NCBI GenBank assembly: GCA_027596195.1
Contig: JADGJG010000327.1
Location: 1-24,014, forward strand
DNA: 24,014 bases
Reading direction: 5' to 3'
Source: Podochytrium sp. JEL0797
Lineage: Eukaryota > Chytridiomycota > Chytridiomycetes > Chytridiales > Chytriomycetaceae
Under the pieces are notes generated by a model, which saw only the letters and a program-made list of their open reading frames with translations, ran no database searches and was not told the origin of the DNA. This document shows positions 1-10,037 of the stretch, one piece after another (position 1 is the stretch's first letter; each line of letters starts with the position of its first letter). A program made the position numbers and the translations under genes.

Positions 1-492
1 AACTTTATTTTCCAAACGAATCTACAAAACTAATAACATAAAGTGATAAAATATTGAGAATTGTATAATAAAGTTCGGCCTGCCAGTTCAGGGCAGGGCG
101 CTGACGCCCCCGCGGAGGTCCCCTCCTGGGAGCGTCGGTTTTGCCATAACTGAACTTCCCTTTTATTTGTAGAAAACGCCGTAATTAATATTGACGAATT
201 TTTTCCCTCCTCTCCACGATCGCCCTATATTTCTATATTTCCAATCAATCATGTTGGATGAGAAATTAAAATTTCTGACATTTTTCAACAGGTATTCCTC
301 CTTCCACATTTCTTACTGACTCAACACGGACTTGGAAGGAAAACTGAAAATTTTGTTGCCTCGAAAAGTCTGGCAATAACATGAAACGAATCGCACGCCC
401 GCGGCCGGCTTCGACCCAGCTGATCGGGAGGTTGTGTTTCCAAGTTGATAACCCTTTAAGAATGGAGATTGAGAGGAGATTGATTTGCGATC
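1..492. other. Intergenic region with no supported gene
   Basis: This AT-rich stretch upstream of the receptor gene holds no convincing exon. Short open frames on both strands around 313-585 have no recognisable domain and no splice context that joins them to a neighbour. The only conspicuous structure is the GC-rich hairpin cluster at 77-140, listed separately. The 5' UTR and promoter of the receptor gene presumably lie in the last 100-200 bases, but I see no clear TATA box. Confidence 0.6.
77..140. repeat. GC-rich island with three adjacent small hairpins
   Basis: Three inverted repeats sit side by side. CTGCC (80-84) pairs with GGCAG (92-96). GGGCG (96-100) pairs with CGCCC (105-109) over a CTGA loop. 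GGAGG (114-118) pairs with CCTCC (122-126) over a 3-nt loop. The first two stems share base 96, so they would be alternatives or slightly shortened. The flanks are strongly AT-rich, which makes the island stand out. Function is unknown. It could be a structured RNA, a GC-cluster-like selfish element, or chance. Confidence 0.4.
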
Positions 493-1581
493 ATGCCAAA
501 AAACTACGCCTCCCATTTGGTGCTCAATTCGGCCAAGATGAGGACCCCGACACGAGACATCGTTGCCAGTGAATCCCTGATGCAACAGATCAGGTTTCCC
601 ATCTTCCTGCTTGGCGTGTTGATCAACGGATTTGTTCTTGCCATCATGATTCGGAAGCGATCAATTCTGCTGCACACACGGTATTCAATTCCCGCCCTTG
701 TTAAGATTGACTAATGTACTTTGATCAGAATCGATTTCATTTATGCGTATTTGATGCTGGTCTGCGTGGTCTGGAGCTTGTCGGGCATTTGCGTGTTCTT
801 TGCCCACGAAATTGGGCAACTCGTTGCTGCGCAGCAGTCCCTGCCAATCTGCCTGATGGTCGGGGTAAGTGATCTCAAAAGATTCTGCGCATGCGAACCT
901 GAAAGTCCATCATAGGGGAACGTGCAACTCGCGCTGGAACGATATATCATCTTTCGCGAAATTCCATGGGACAAGAGTCGAAAGATGTGGTATTCTTGCA
1001 TCATTTTCACTACCGCCATCGCTGGGTCGATGCTCTTTTGCTTCTGGAGCTCGGTGCGGTCTCCCTCAATTTTTGACGATTGGTTGACCAAATTCCAGCC
1101 CAGCGCCAATGAGATATTCCCGGATTATAAATTTCAGTTGATCCTATGGGTTGCCTCTGCCATGCTAGGATTCTTTGTGGGATTTTCGAGCATCATCTAC
1201 TTTTATGCGTCGACTTATGCGCATATTAAGAAAAAGCTCGCGAGCACATTCACTGACCACCACGTTGACACCCTCCGGATCCATCTCCAGCGGAATATTC
1301 TTCGCAACAGTATCCTCATGACAGCGGGTATTCTCGTTTGTTACGTGCCGCAGTGCATCTGCACCGCACTTTTGAGTATGAAAATACTCGAGCCACGGGG
1401 AGCTTGGACAATAATCGCATTTGCGATTGTGACAATGGATGTGATTGTAACTCCTGCTTTGATTCTGTATTTTTGCGAGCCGTTGAGAACGAGCTGTGTC
1501 GTTTGGAAAAAACAGGAGGACGATGTGAATTCAAAAGAGGATTCGCGCGAAAATGTAACATACGAGATGCATTATTATTAA
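493..1581 (+). CDS. Seven-transmembrane receptor, class A (rhodopsin-like) GPCR-like
   Basis: Three exons (493-680, 729-864, 916-1581) give a 329-residue protein; phases fit (2 then 0) and intron 1 carries a CTAAT branch site. Hydrophobic helices can be placed near residues 35-53, 64-88, 93-112, 132-153, 180-207, 238-262 and 272-294. An E-R-Y triplet at 116-118 closes helix 3, as in the (D/E)RY switch of class A receptors. Helix 6 has CYVP (250-253), resembling CWxP. Helix 7 ends in a TP...Y variant of NPxxY, followed by a CEPLR helix-8 start. There is no lysine in helix 7 at the retinal site, so it is not an opsin. The ligand is unknown. The tail is short and acidic. The start at 493 leaves about 34 residues before helix 1; an alternative Met lies at residue 16. 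The gene ends 34 bp from the convergent VPS54 stop. Confidence 0.72.
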
Positions 1582-1615
1582 AATAAGATTCTCTTCTTTC
1601 TCATACGACTGCGAA

Positions 1616-4600
1616 TCATTCCTTCCACTTGGAAAAGAGATTTTTTGATTTCGTGCCAGCCGCTGCTGTTGGAGTTGTTGCAGTATTTACGTTTCCGCTT
1701 GTTGGAGCTCCAAGAGAGCTCGCTGCGCCTGTCATTGGTGAACTAACCGACGATTTCTTGTCCCGGATTTTGATATTGTTGATTGCCACTTCGATAGCAT
1801 TACCAGGACCATCAATATTGTCGAGTACCGATAACTCTGCCATCAAGTGTTGGCCATCCATCAATAATCTGAGATTAAAAGAATTAGTGGAGGAAAAGGA
1901 GAGAAAAATCCCCAAACCTGTTCTTTCCGGCACTCGAATACAGTTCAATCTTTTTCAACTCTTCCTCCAGTCCTGTATTATACGCTTTGAATATCTGTCC
2001 CATGACATTCTGAAGCACGGCCTTTGGCAAGAATTTGTTCAAAACGCGATGCATTGTTTGGGTTTCTTTGATCAGCCCAGCAACATGCACACAGCAGCTC
2101 TGATCGGGAGTCAGGTCTTTCATTTCAGGAGAGTCCCAATTGACGGCCTGTAACTGGCAATCAACAACTTTTCCCATCAAATACTGGAAATGAATGGGGC
2201 GTTACCAAAATATTCTTGGCGTGATATGCCAGTCGTTCTTGCATGATTGACACAAGTTTGTCATAAAGCGCAATTTGATGCTCTTTGTAATCTTTGAGAA
2301 TCCTGTCAAAGTCGATCAAGAGGCCATGCTGTTTTGCTGGAACGTGGTGTTCAATCGCGACTTTCAAATGCGGAATCAAGCCAATCACTGCCCCAAGCGA
2401 CTGCGCCGTCAGCGCTAAAACACCAAACGAACAAATAAGTAAACAGAATCGAGATTCAGAATGCGATGTTCGTTTACCAATATGTCCCGCGTTGATATTC
2501 TTCAACCCAGCCGACTTGGTCGCACCAGCTCCCAAAATCACTTGACAAATCCTCGAGTTGAAGACTTTCAACAAGTCCAACGTCTTGTTCAAAATCTCTG
2601 TTGCCAAACTCGGCATGTTTTCAACTCCCTGCAAATACTCGGTGAGCATCTTTGTCAACAGCAAAACGCATCCCGCCACAGAATACGTCTGTCGATCCAC
2701 TTTCAGCACTCTTCCACTCGTCACGAGCTCATCTTCACTGGCCGCAGCCGCTGCTTCCTTGTGAGCAATCACAAGAGCGGCCAGATCCAAGTCGTCCATT
2801 GCTTCGTCATCTTTTTCGAGCTGGGCTGCCTTCTTTTTTTCAATCGCGAGATACCCTGCGGCACTAATTTCTTCAGACATGAGCTGAAAGTCGATGGGGA
2901 CTTCGGCACGAGACCATTGCTCGTTTTCGATCACGATGGCAATTTGTTTTGTCCGTTCTTCGTGGAAGTGGTTCAAGAATGATTTTGCCTTTCAATTTGG
3001 TTTCAGCAAAAACAAAACTCCCATCGTATGGTAATAGGAAGGGAATACCTGAGACAACAAAGCTCCCTTCAAATTAATGCAATGATACCCACACAGAAAC
3101 TCGCTCGCGGCAATAAATTCTTTGGTCGCTCCCAGCAAGCGATAAAAATCCTTGGGACTCAATTTCGCATTCTGATCGCTTCGGACTCCCAACAATTTCG
3201 CACATCTCGCGTTCGCAGCCTCACTAATGGACAAGAGCAAATCATTGCTCTCGCTAATCAACTGAGCAAACGCCGTCGTGTCCAATCGCTGCTGCTCGAG
3301 CTCCTTCTTTTTTTCCTGCATGAGAAGGTCGGTGGTGGGATCGAGTGTAAAGATTTCCATTCCGGAGCCAAAATCGTCGTCGTCATCCTCCGTCTTTTTC
3401 TTCTTTTGTTGCGTCGAGTTGAGAAGTTCGGTAGAGGAGTGAGGGGATGTGGAAGGTCCGATATGGATTCCTTGAGCTTCGGCGCGTTGGATGACGGCTG
3501 CAGTGATGGCGTGAATGGAGGAGGATTTTTGGAAAACGTGCAACAAGAGGGTGTAGATTTTGACAAGCAAATCCAGGAAGGAGTCGAAGGACATCTGCTT
3601 GAGTTGCTTTGCCAAGATGCTGGAATAAAAAGACGAAATTTAGCGTGGGTCTTCGAGAGTGGGTGGTAATACTTTTGAAGCTCTTTCTTGGAAGTTGGGG
3701 AAGTCGGAGAAATCGGTGTCGTGGGAGAAGCTACCAAGACGTCTCCCACATCTGCTGGAGGTACTGGATAGTTCTAAATTACCAGAATTAAATCAGTTAT
3801 TTTGCCCGAGAACAAATCGTGCGAGTCAGCCCCACCTTTTTTGTCAAAGCCTTGATCTCTTTCATCAAGTTCTCCTTAAACTTTTGGATGCACATTCCAA
3901 ACCGATTAATCCTAATCAATCCAAACACAATTGGAGTCAGCCGAGCCATAAGCCCTTCATCCAACGACGCCAACGCTTCGCTTTTTGATTTCGCCTCGTC
4001 CACAGCAACACTCGCTTCTCCTCTCTTCCGGTGCAATATATTCATGATCCATTTCTCAGCCCCAGTACCCTCAATCGAAGGCGCCGTCAGCGTAACAGGA
4101 TCGATTTCAGACGCGATTTGTCGCACCTCCGAGAGCATAATATCGACAAATTCAGTTTGCATCTGGGTCGCGATTTCGTGCGATTTTTTCTCGAGTTCGT
4201 TGTAAAGAAACTGCACGAGATTCACTTCGTGTTCGGAATCCTTGTGCAATGCGTCAGGCGGCAGGACTGCCGCTCCGCTGGGTGGATTGCTGGTTGCGCT
4301 GGAAGTAGGCAACGCGGGAAGACCCATGGTCGAAGTTTGCTTCGAGTCTGTAGAAAGAGCGGGCCTATTGCCGTCTACGGTACCAGCAGCAGCTGTTTCC
4401 TCAGGAGAAACAGCATCCCCAACAACCTCTTGCGTCCCAGTAGCCGCCTTCGTCCCCAACAAATCCTTCAACTCCCCCATCGATTCATCCACAATCTCCA
4501 ACGCGTCCACGAAAGCCTTTTGACGCACAAACGCGTCCACAACGCCCATGTTGGATTGGACCTTGAATATCTTGTCGACGCCGTCGTGCAGTTTTTGGAC

Positions 4601-5570
4601 ATTGTTGCGGCGGGTTGTGAGACGGGAAACAGAGAGGCCGGGGGTGATTGTGTTGGTGGCGAGGGTTTGCATGCGCGAGCGGAGGTGGTGGATTTGGTCG
4701 ATGCAGGATTGAGTTTCGAGGTGGAGGGCTTGGAGGGTAGAGAGTGCATTAAAGAAGGATGCCTATGAAAAAAGTGTTAAAACAGAACAAATTTGAAGGG
4801 CGGGAAATACTCACTGATCGTTTGGAGATTTCCTTGACCAAATACACATCGACCGTATCACAATACATTCCCAGCTTATTTTGCAGCAATGAGGACGTCA
4901 AATTGACATCCTGCAGTGACAGCTTACTGAAATCCGCCTTGTCATACACCTCGGCAAATGTGGCTGGAATTCCGAGCTTGAAGTCATTCGTGAAAAACAG
5001 GTCCGGAACCGTGTCCAGTGGCGGCGCATGCGCAGCAAGAAGCCGGCGATGAGTAGATCTGTCTGGCTGGTTTCTACATAATTCGGATTTGGCCTTTTTT
5101 AAGCATCGAATAGACTTTCAAGGATTCGTTCACCTTTTGGTCGTGTCGGCGAGAATTCGCTCAGTCGCAAGCATTAAATCCACAAACGATCCAGACTCCA
5201 GCTGCTCCTCCAGAGAACCCAGAATTGGAGCGCCTTCAATCGCCGCCGCTCCAAGAGTCTGATTAATCATATATCTGTTTCCTGAAATTAATACACCCGA
5301 ATAACACTTATAACAAACATACCGATCCAACACAGGCTCCAACATCTTCTGATATGGATCAAACTCGCTCGGTTTCACTCTTCGAACTTGAGTCGCCGAA
5401 ACGGTGGGCAACGAGTCCATCCCTCGCAGCGCCCGCACAGCGTTCGCCTTGGATGGATCCGTAATAATTCCAGCGATCGCGTTGCTGCCGATATCGCGAC
5501 TGCTCCATACGTGTTCGGCATCCACGAGTGCCTTGTAATGCGCCGCGGACGAGTGTGTCGGGTCTTCCAT
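1616..5570 (-). CDS. VPS54: VPS54, GARP tethering complex subunit
   Basis: Ten exons on the minus strand: 5570-5323, 5274-5134, 5073-4815, 4762-3836, 3773-3673, 3619-3049, 2988-2478, 2414-2206, 2147-1918 and 1868-1616. They give 1149 residues with every phase consistent. GARP tethers endosome-derived vesicles at the trans-Golgi network. The N-terminal half matches the Vps54 N region: PDLFF...DF (about residues 155-165), then a coiled-coil part with VVDAFVRQKAFVDALEIVDE. The C-terminal domain begins near residue 750 (AKSFLNHFHEERTKQ, AEVPIDFQ) and continues through GAGATKSAGLKNI and FDRILKDYKEHQ to FLPKAVLQNVMGQIF. Exon 4 carries a low-complexity Ser/Thr/Pro/Ala insert. Exon 3 has two in-frame acceptor choices 15 nt apart (TAG before 5073 or CAG before 5058). 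The start at 5570 is the last Met before the conserved part; further upstream Mets would overlap IFT88. Confidence 0.92.
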
Positions 5571-5602
5571 CTTTTTTGTTATTGACAAAAAAATTGTCAC
5601 AA
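5571..5602. promoter_or_regulatory. Very short divergent promoter between VPS54 and IFT88, with a palindrome
   Basis: Only 32 bp separate the predicted start codons of VPS54 (minus) and IFT88 (plus). The gap is A/T-rich and contains a perfect inverted repeat, TGACAA (5583-5588) and TTGTCA (5594-5599), with a 5-bp A spacer. The real promoters and 5' UTRs must then overlap the opposite gene's first exon, or the start codons lie elsewhere. The repeat may be a binding site for a dimeric factor; that is inference. Confidence 0.5.
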
Positions 5603-6232
5603 ATGGCATACACGAGGTTAGAAACGAAACAGGTCTCATTCGATCTGCTATCTGACTCGCAGTTTTTGGAACTGAATAGACAAGCTCCTCCAACGTCATC
5701 GGGTCCCAAGAAACCCTCCACCACCACCACAGCAGCCGACGATGATCTTTATTCGTTCGAAAAGAAGGCAAATGGCAGAATTTTTATATTTTGGGGTGAA
5801 TGTGTACATGAATTCTAACTCTCTGACACATTCAAACAGGCTCCCGGTGACACGGGAGGATACAGAACCTCTGGAGGCCGCATGATTGGCACATCCGCCG
5901 GATTCGCCGGTGGAGCGCCTCGAACCGGAGCTGCGTTTGGATACACGAGTGCGGGGCGAACAGCGATGGGAACTTCGATGGGCGGTGGTGGCGATGGTTT
6001 GTTTATTTTAACTATATCAGCGCACGCGTTTTTTTCCTCACCACGTTCAAACAAGGCCCAAGACCCATGACGAGTGTACGTGCGGCGGGTTATTCGAGTC
6101 GAGGGAGAGCCACGAATTCAGGAGGTGCCAAGTCGTTTGATCCATTCAATCAAGCCAGTTGAGTTTTTTTTCTCATTCACTTTGACTTTTTTTCTCCATC
6201 ATGAGAACCCATCATTACGAAATTCTCACTCC

Positions 6233-6267
<35 letters not shown>

Positions 6268-8867
6268 CCACAAATACGATATAAAAAAATCCCCATCAAG
6301 GCTCCTCCAACGCCGAAAAAGCACTCGACCCCCTCCCCGAAGAACAAATCAAAACCCTCGAAAAGAAAATCAACCGCCTCATTGAAGAAAGCACGATCGC
6401 CGCTTCCCAAGGGAACCACGTGGTTGCGCTCGAAAAGGCCAAAGAGGCTGGCAAACGCGAACGCGCGTTGGCCAAGCAACGCGATCAGGCAGGATTAGGC
6501 GATCAAATCAATTTGGATCTCACGTACTGCGTGCTGTTTAATCTTGCGAATCAGTATCATGGGTGTAAAATGTATCAGGAGGCGTTGAATAGTTTTGCGG
6601 TGATTGTGAAGAATAAGATGTTTAATCAGAGTGGGAGGTGAGCGCGTCTCGTTTTAGTTTGCGCAAAATATTTAAGGGCTCACGCCTCTTCTTCTTATAA
6701 AAGGCTGCGTGTCAACATGGGAAACATTTACTTTGAGCAGCAAAAGTACTCTCAAGCCGTCAAAATGTATCGCATGGCCCTCGACCAGATTCCCAACACG
6801 AACCGAGACATTCGGTAACTAAATTTCCGCATCCTTTATCCGAGCTCTTTTCTCAAAAATTACCCCCTCCATTTTCCTACGCACCCACACACACAAAAAA
6901 ACACAGCCTCAAAATCATGCGCAACATTGGCGCATCCTTTGTCAAAATGGGTCAATTCCAAGACGCCATCACGTCCTTTGAATCGATCCAAGAAATCTCC
7001 CCTGACCACCACACGGGATTCAACCTAATCCTCTGCTATTTTGCCCTCGGCGACCGCGACCGCATGAAAAAGGGGTTGCAAAAGTTGGTTTCGATTAAGT
7101 GTCCGAGTGTGGAACAGAATGACGAGATGGGGAGTAGTGGGAGTGCGGCGGCTGCGGCGGCGGCTGTTGCTGGAAGGGAGGGAGAAGATGTGTTTGTGAA
7201 TCATGAGCCGATTGATGATCATGAAGTGTTTAATGAGGACAAGTTGAGGGCGATTGGGAGAGAAAGGTGGGCCTCTTTTTTCACCGCCATTTTTTTGTTC
7301 TCAACATCAAAACAACACCCCAGAGCCAAGGCAGCAGAAAGATTCATGGTGCTTGCTGCCAAACTGGTTGCACCGAGCATTGAAAGTGATTTCAGCGCCG
7401 GATTCGACATGGTCATTGATATCATCAAAAACTCGCAACATGCCGAAATTGCCAGCGAACTTGAGATTGCCAAGGCGATTCAATTTCTCAAGACAAAAGA
7501 CTTTTCCAAAGTAAATACCTTTTTATTCGGCTTGCAAGCGTGTGGGTTTTATCTTCTCACTTCCACTTTACCACACACAAACAAAGGCCATCGAAACTCT
7601 CAAATCCTTTGAAAAAAAGGACCCCAAACTCGTCGGCACAGCCTCCACAAACCTCTCCTTCCTCTACTTTCTCGAATCAGACCACCGCCACGCCGAAAAA
7701 TACGCCCAACTCGCCATCACCACGGACCGCTACAACGCCAAAGCGCAAACGAACCTCGGCAACTGTTTCTTCCACCGCGCCGAATACACGCAAGCCAAAG
7801 AATATTACCAGGAAGCCATCAGCGTGGACGCCTTGTGCACAGAGGCCATGTATAACCTTGGGTTGACGTATAAGCGCGAGGGAGAGTATGTTGAGGCGTT
7901 TGCGTGTTTTGAAAAGTTGCATGCGATTTTGAGGAATAGTGCGGAAGTGATTTATCAAATTGCTGACATGTAAGTTGGGGGCAATGGCGTTCCTTTTGCG
8001 GCTTGGGGTTCCCGATTTCCTGTTTTTGTTAACGTCATTTCCCGAACCCAACCTTATGACAGATGCGACAAACGTGGCTTTCTCCAACAAGCCATGGAAT
8101 GGTACAACATTCTTATCTCCGTCGTCCCCACCGACCCCGGCGTCCTCGCGCGTCTCGGCGCCATGTTTGTCAAAGACGGCGACAAATCGCAAGCCTTCCA
8201 ATACTACTCGGAATCCTACCGCTACTTTCCATCCAACATGGAAGTCATTGCCTGGCTCGGGGCTTATTACGTGGACTGCGAAGTATACGAACACGCGGTG
8301 CAGTTTTTCGAACGCGCGAGTCTGATTCAGCCGCTTGAGATTCGGTGGCAACTCATGATTGCGTCGTGTTTTCGACGGAGTGGGAATTATCAACAGGCGT
8401 TTGAGACTTACAAGAGGATTCATATGCGGTTTCCAGAGAATATTGAATGTTTGTTTCCCCCAAAACGGTTTGTCTCGTGGTTCTCATCAAACGAATTCCC
8501 CATCCCAAACCAGGTCTTCGCTTCTTGGTTCGCATTTGCACGGATCTCGGGATGAAGGAAGCGCAGGAATACGTGTTGAAACTGGCCAAAGCAGAGAAAG
8601 GGAAGGAAGGTAGTGTGTCGGATATGCGCTCTTCCACCGTTTCTGGTTCATCCAAGCGGGACCAACAAGGAGGAGGATCGGATAGAGATTCGCGATTCAC
8701 GGTGGATTCAAACATGTCGAGGCCAAAAACGGGGTCTTTGGTATGTTGGCGGTTTATTTTGGATTCCCAACAATCATCCTAAATTATTCAAACAACAGAG
8801 AAAAACGGCTGCACCGCAGGAGGAGGAAGATTGGCATGAAGATGTTGCTGGATTGTTGCCCGAATAA
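5603..8867 (+). CDS. IFT88: Intraflagellar transport protein 88 (IFT-B core, TPR protein)
   Basis: IFT88 is a core subunit of the IFT-B train that builds the flagellum. Eleven exons: 5603-5767 (or 5803), 5840-5996, 6056-6157, 6301-6637, 6704-6814, 6907-7266, 7324-7510, 7587-7969, 8063-8448, 8514-8740 and 8799-8867. They give about 827-839 residues, close to the 820-odd of animal IFT88. Family signatures run end to end: DDDLYS, RPMTSVRAAGY, FDPFNQ, LEKKINRLIEES, NMGNIYFEQQKY, YRMALDQIPN, the TPR blocks including NLSFLYFLE and HAILRNSAEV, ASCFRRSGNYQQAF, RFPENIECLRFLVR, and the C-terminal LLPE. Phases match at all junctions after exon 1. The best-looking donor after exon 1 (GTGAAT at 5796) breaks the frame; a GC donor at 5768 or GTACAT at 5804 keeps it. 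An Ala-rich run interrupts the protein near 7145-7170. A polyadenylation-like AATAAA overlaps the stop codon. Confidence 0.96.
6236..6267 (+). repeat. (CA)n microsatellite in IFT88 intron 3
   Basis: A run of about fifteen CA units lies in the intron between exons ending at 6157 and starting at 6301, roughly 35 nt before the acceptor. Shorter CA runs lie just before the acceptors of two other IFT88 introns, near 6886-6895 and 7571-7577. Confidence 0.9.
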
Positions 8868-8868
8868 A
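8863..8868 (+). terminator. AATAAA polyadenylation-like hexamer overlapping the IFT88 stop
   Basis: The IFT88 stop codon TAA (8865-8867) is part of an AATAAA hexamer. The convergent amidase stop lies only 10 bp beyond, so any IFT88 3' UTR must run antisense into the amidase coding sequence. The hexamer match is seen directly; its use as a poly(A) signal is inferred. Confidence 0.4.
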
Positions 8869-8877
8869 ATGAAAGAA

Positions 8878-9723
8878 TCAAACAAGAGAGTCAACGTCCA
8901 CCACCAACAGCCGATCTTCCTGATAACCACACGCGCCCAGCAAAGTCACATCGCCATCTTTAAACTCCAACACACAACTGGATCCACAGAAATCCGTCCC
9001 ATTTTCACCCCCAAAGCGATTGCACACCGCCATGATGACTCTGCGTTCTTTCGCTTTGATGATAGGAAGCATTCGCGTCGCCCAGTAGTTCATGGTACTG
9101 TTCAGAGGCTTTGACGCGGGCACCTTCCTCCTTGAGCCATCGCGAGCAGTGGTCATGTTGTCGCCTTTGCTCAACACCCACGCCATGCTCGCCAAAATCA
9201 GGTCCGCCTTGGAATCCTTGTGGAAGTTTGCGAATTCAAAGTCCTCAAAGGCAGCTTCGAAGCGATATGGGTTGATGTCCATGCAAATCCCGAGCGCGCA
9301 GGTGGTTTGTTTGTTGTCGATGTTCAGTTGGATTGTTTCGAAGGCTTCGCCTGGCTCTGCCCATCGCTCGTCCGTCTCATACAGGAAGTGCTTGTCATAG
9401 AAATGCGTTGCGGAGTTGTCCCTGACGACGAGCACACAATTGCGCAGTGCGCTAGCGACCCGCCTCGGTGAGCCGACCTGGACCACGCAGCGCAGTGCCT
9501 TCGCCACGCGCTCCGCCCAGCGCTGTGTCGCCTCGAAGCAGCCGTCCACCAGCGCCTCGACGTCACTGCGCCCAACAAAGACATAGCCGCTGAACGCCAT
9601 CTCAGGAAGAACAAGAACGTCAAAGTCTCCGGCATGACTATAGGAGAGCAGCGCGTCTGCCTGAGCAATGTTGGCCTCAACCTGCCCAATCACAGGCGCG
9701 AATTGGAGCAGTGCAATCTTCAT
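8878..9723 (-). CDS. NTA1: Protein N-terminal amidase, Nta1-like nitrilase-superfamily enzyme
   Basis: A single intronless exon codes 281 residues. Nta1 deamidates N-terminal Asn and Gln to Asp and Glu, feeding proteins into the Arg/N-degron pathway. The carbon-nitrogen hydrolase triad is visible: Glu41 in LPEMAFSGY, Lys111 in YDKHFLYETDE and Cys147 in GICMDINPY. The start MKIALLQFAP is typical of the family, where the first strand begins directly at the N-terminus. The length is shorter than yeast Nta1 (about 457) but covers the full catalytic domain. SASMAW-type and late CNRFGGENGTDFCGSS segments also match nitrilase folds. Another member of the nitrilase superfamily cannot be fully excluded, but GICMDINPY favours Nta1. 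It is convergent with IFT88 and divergent from the first chitinase. Confidence 0.85.
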   Translation of the reverse strand: MKIALLQFAPVIGQVEANIAQADALLSYSHAGDFDVLVLPEMAFSGYVFVGRSDVEALVDGCFEATQRWAERVAKALRCVVQVGSPRRVASALRNCVLVVRDNSATHFYDKHFLYETDERWAEPGEAFETIQLNIDNKQTTCALGICMDINPYRFEAAFEDFEFANFHKDSKADLILASMAWVLSKGDNMTTARDGSRRKVPASKPLNSTMNYWATRMLPIIKAKERRVIMAVCNRFGGENGTDFCGSSCVLEFKDGDVTLLGACGYQEDRLLVVDVDSLV

Positions 9724-10037
9724 GGTCGTTTTTTTTGTTTCTTTTGTCTCGTTTCGAATCCATCCAATCCCACCACTGCACCAGTGCTCAAACCTCAGTG
9801 TGCAATTCTGCGGCAGTTCACTTCAAACTCTTCACTTATTAGGTAAGAAAATGGATACGGTGAAAAAAATCTGTCACGTGCACGCGCACGTGCAATGCTA
9901 ATTGGGCTTGTGAGAATTGTGGCAAGGCTTTTTCAAAACCGCGTGACGCCCCACCTGATGCCAGAAAATGCATAAAGGCAAGCCTGCCGGAAAAGTCGCC
10001 ACCCTCAGTCTCCCTTCCCTCTTCTCCTTCGCACACC
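9724..10037. other. Divergent intergenic region between the amidase and chitinase copy 1
   Basis: This 314-bp gap has no supported exon. Its right half is the chitinase promoter, listed separately. The left part has a T-rich tract just upstream of the amidase start (9729-9750), which may serve as the amidase promoter. Confidence 0.6.
9875..10003 (+). promoter_or_regulatory. Promoter of chitinase copy 1, with two CACGTG boxes and a conserved core
   Basis: CACGTG E-boxes lie at 9875-9880 and 9887-9892, joined as a near-palindromic CACGTGCACGCGCACGTG. A block at about 9928-10003 contains CGTGACGCCCCACCTGAT, then TGCATAAAGGCAAGCC. This block is nearly the same, in the same order, before copy 2. 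The CATAAAG element about 65 bp upstream of the ATG resembles a TATA box. The sequence identity is seen directly; regulation by bHLH-type factors is inference. Confidence 0.55.

Noticed and set aside
380..470. Possible tRNA on the minus strand (a T-arm-like GCTGG/CCGGC stem around GTCGAAG)
   Set aside because: The T-loop starts with G instead of TTCRA, no matching acceptor stem or A box is found, and the anticodon arm does not fold.
3028..3669. 213-codon plus ORF and other plus-strand frames within VPS54
   Set aside because: Antisense shadows of conserved VPS54 exons.
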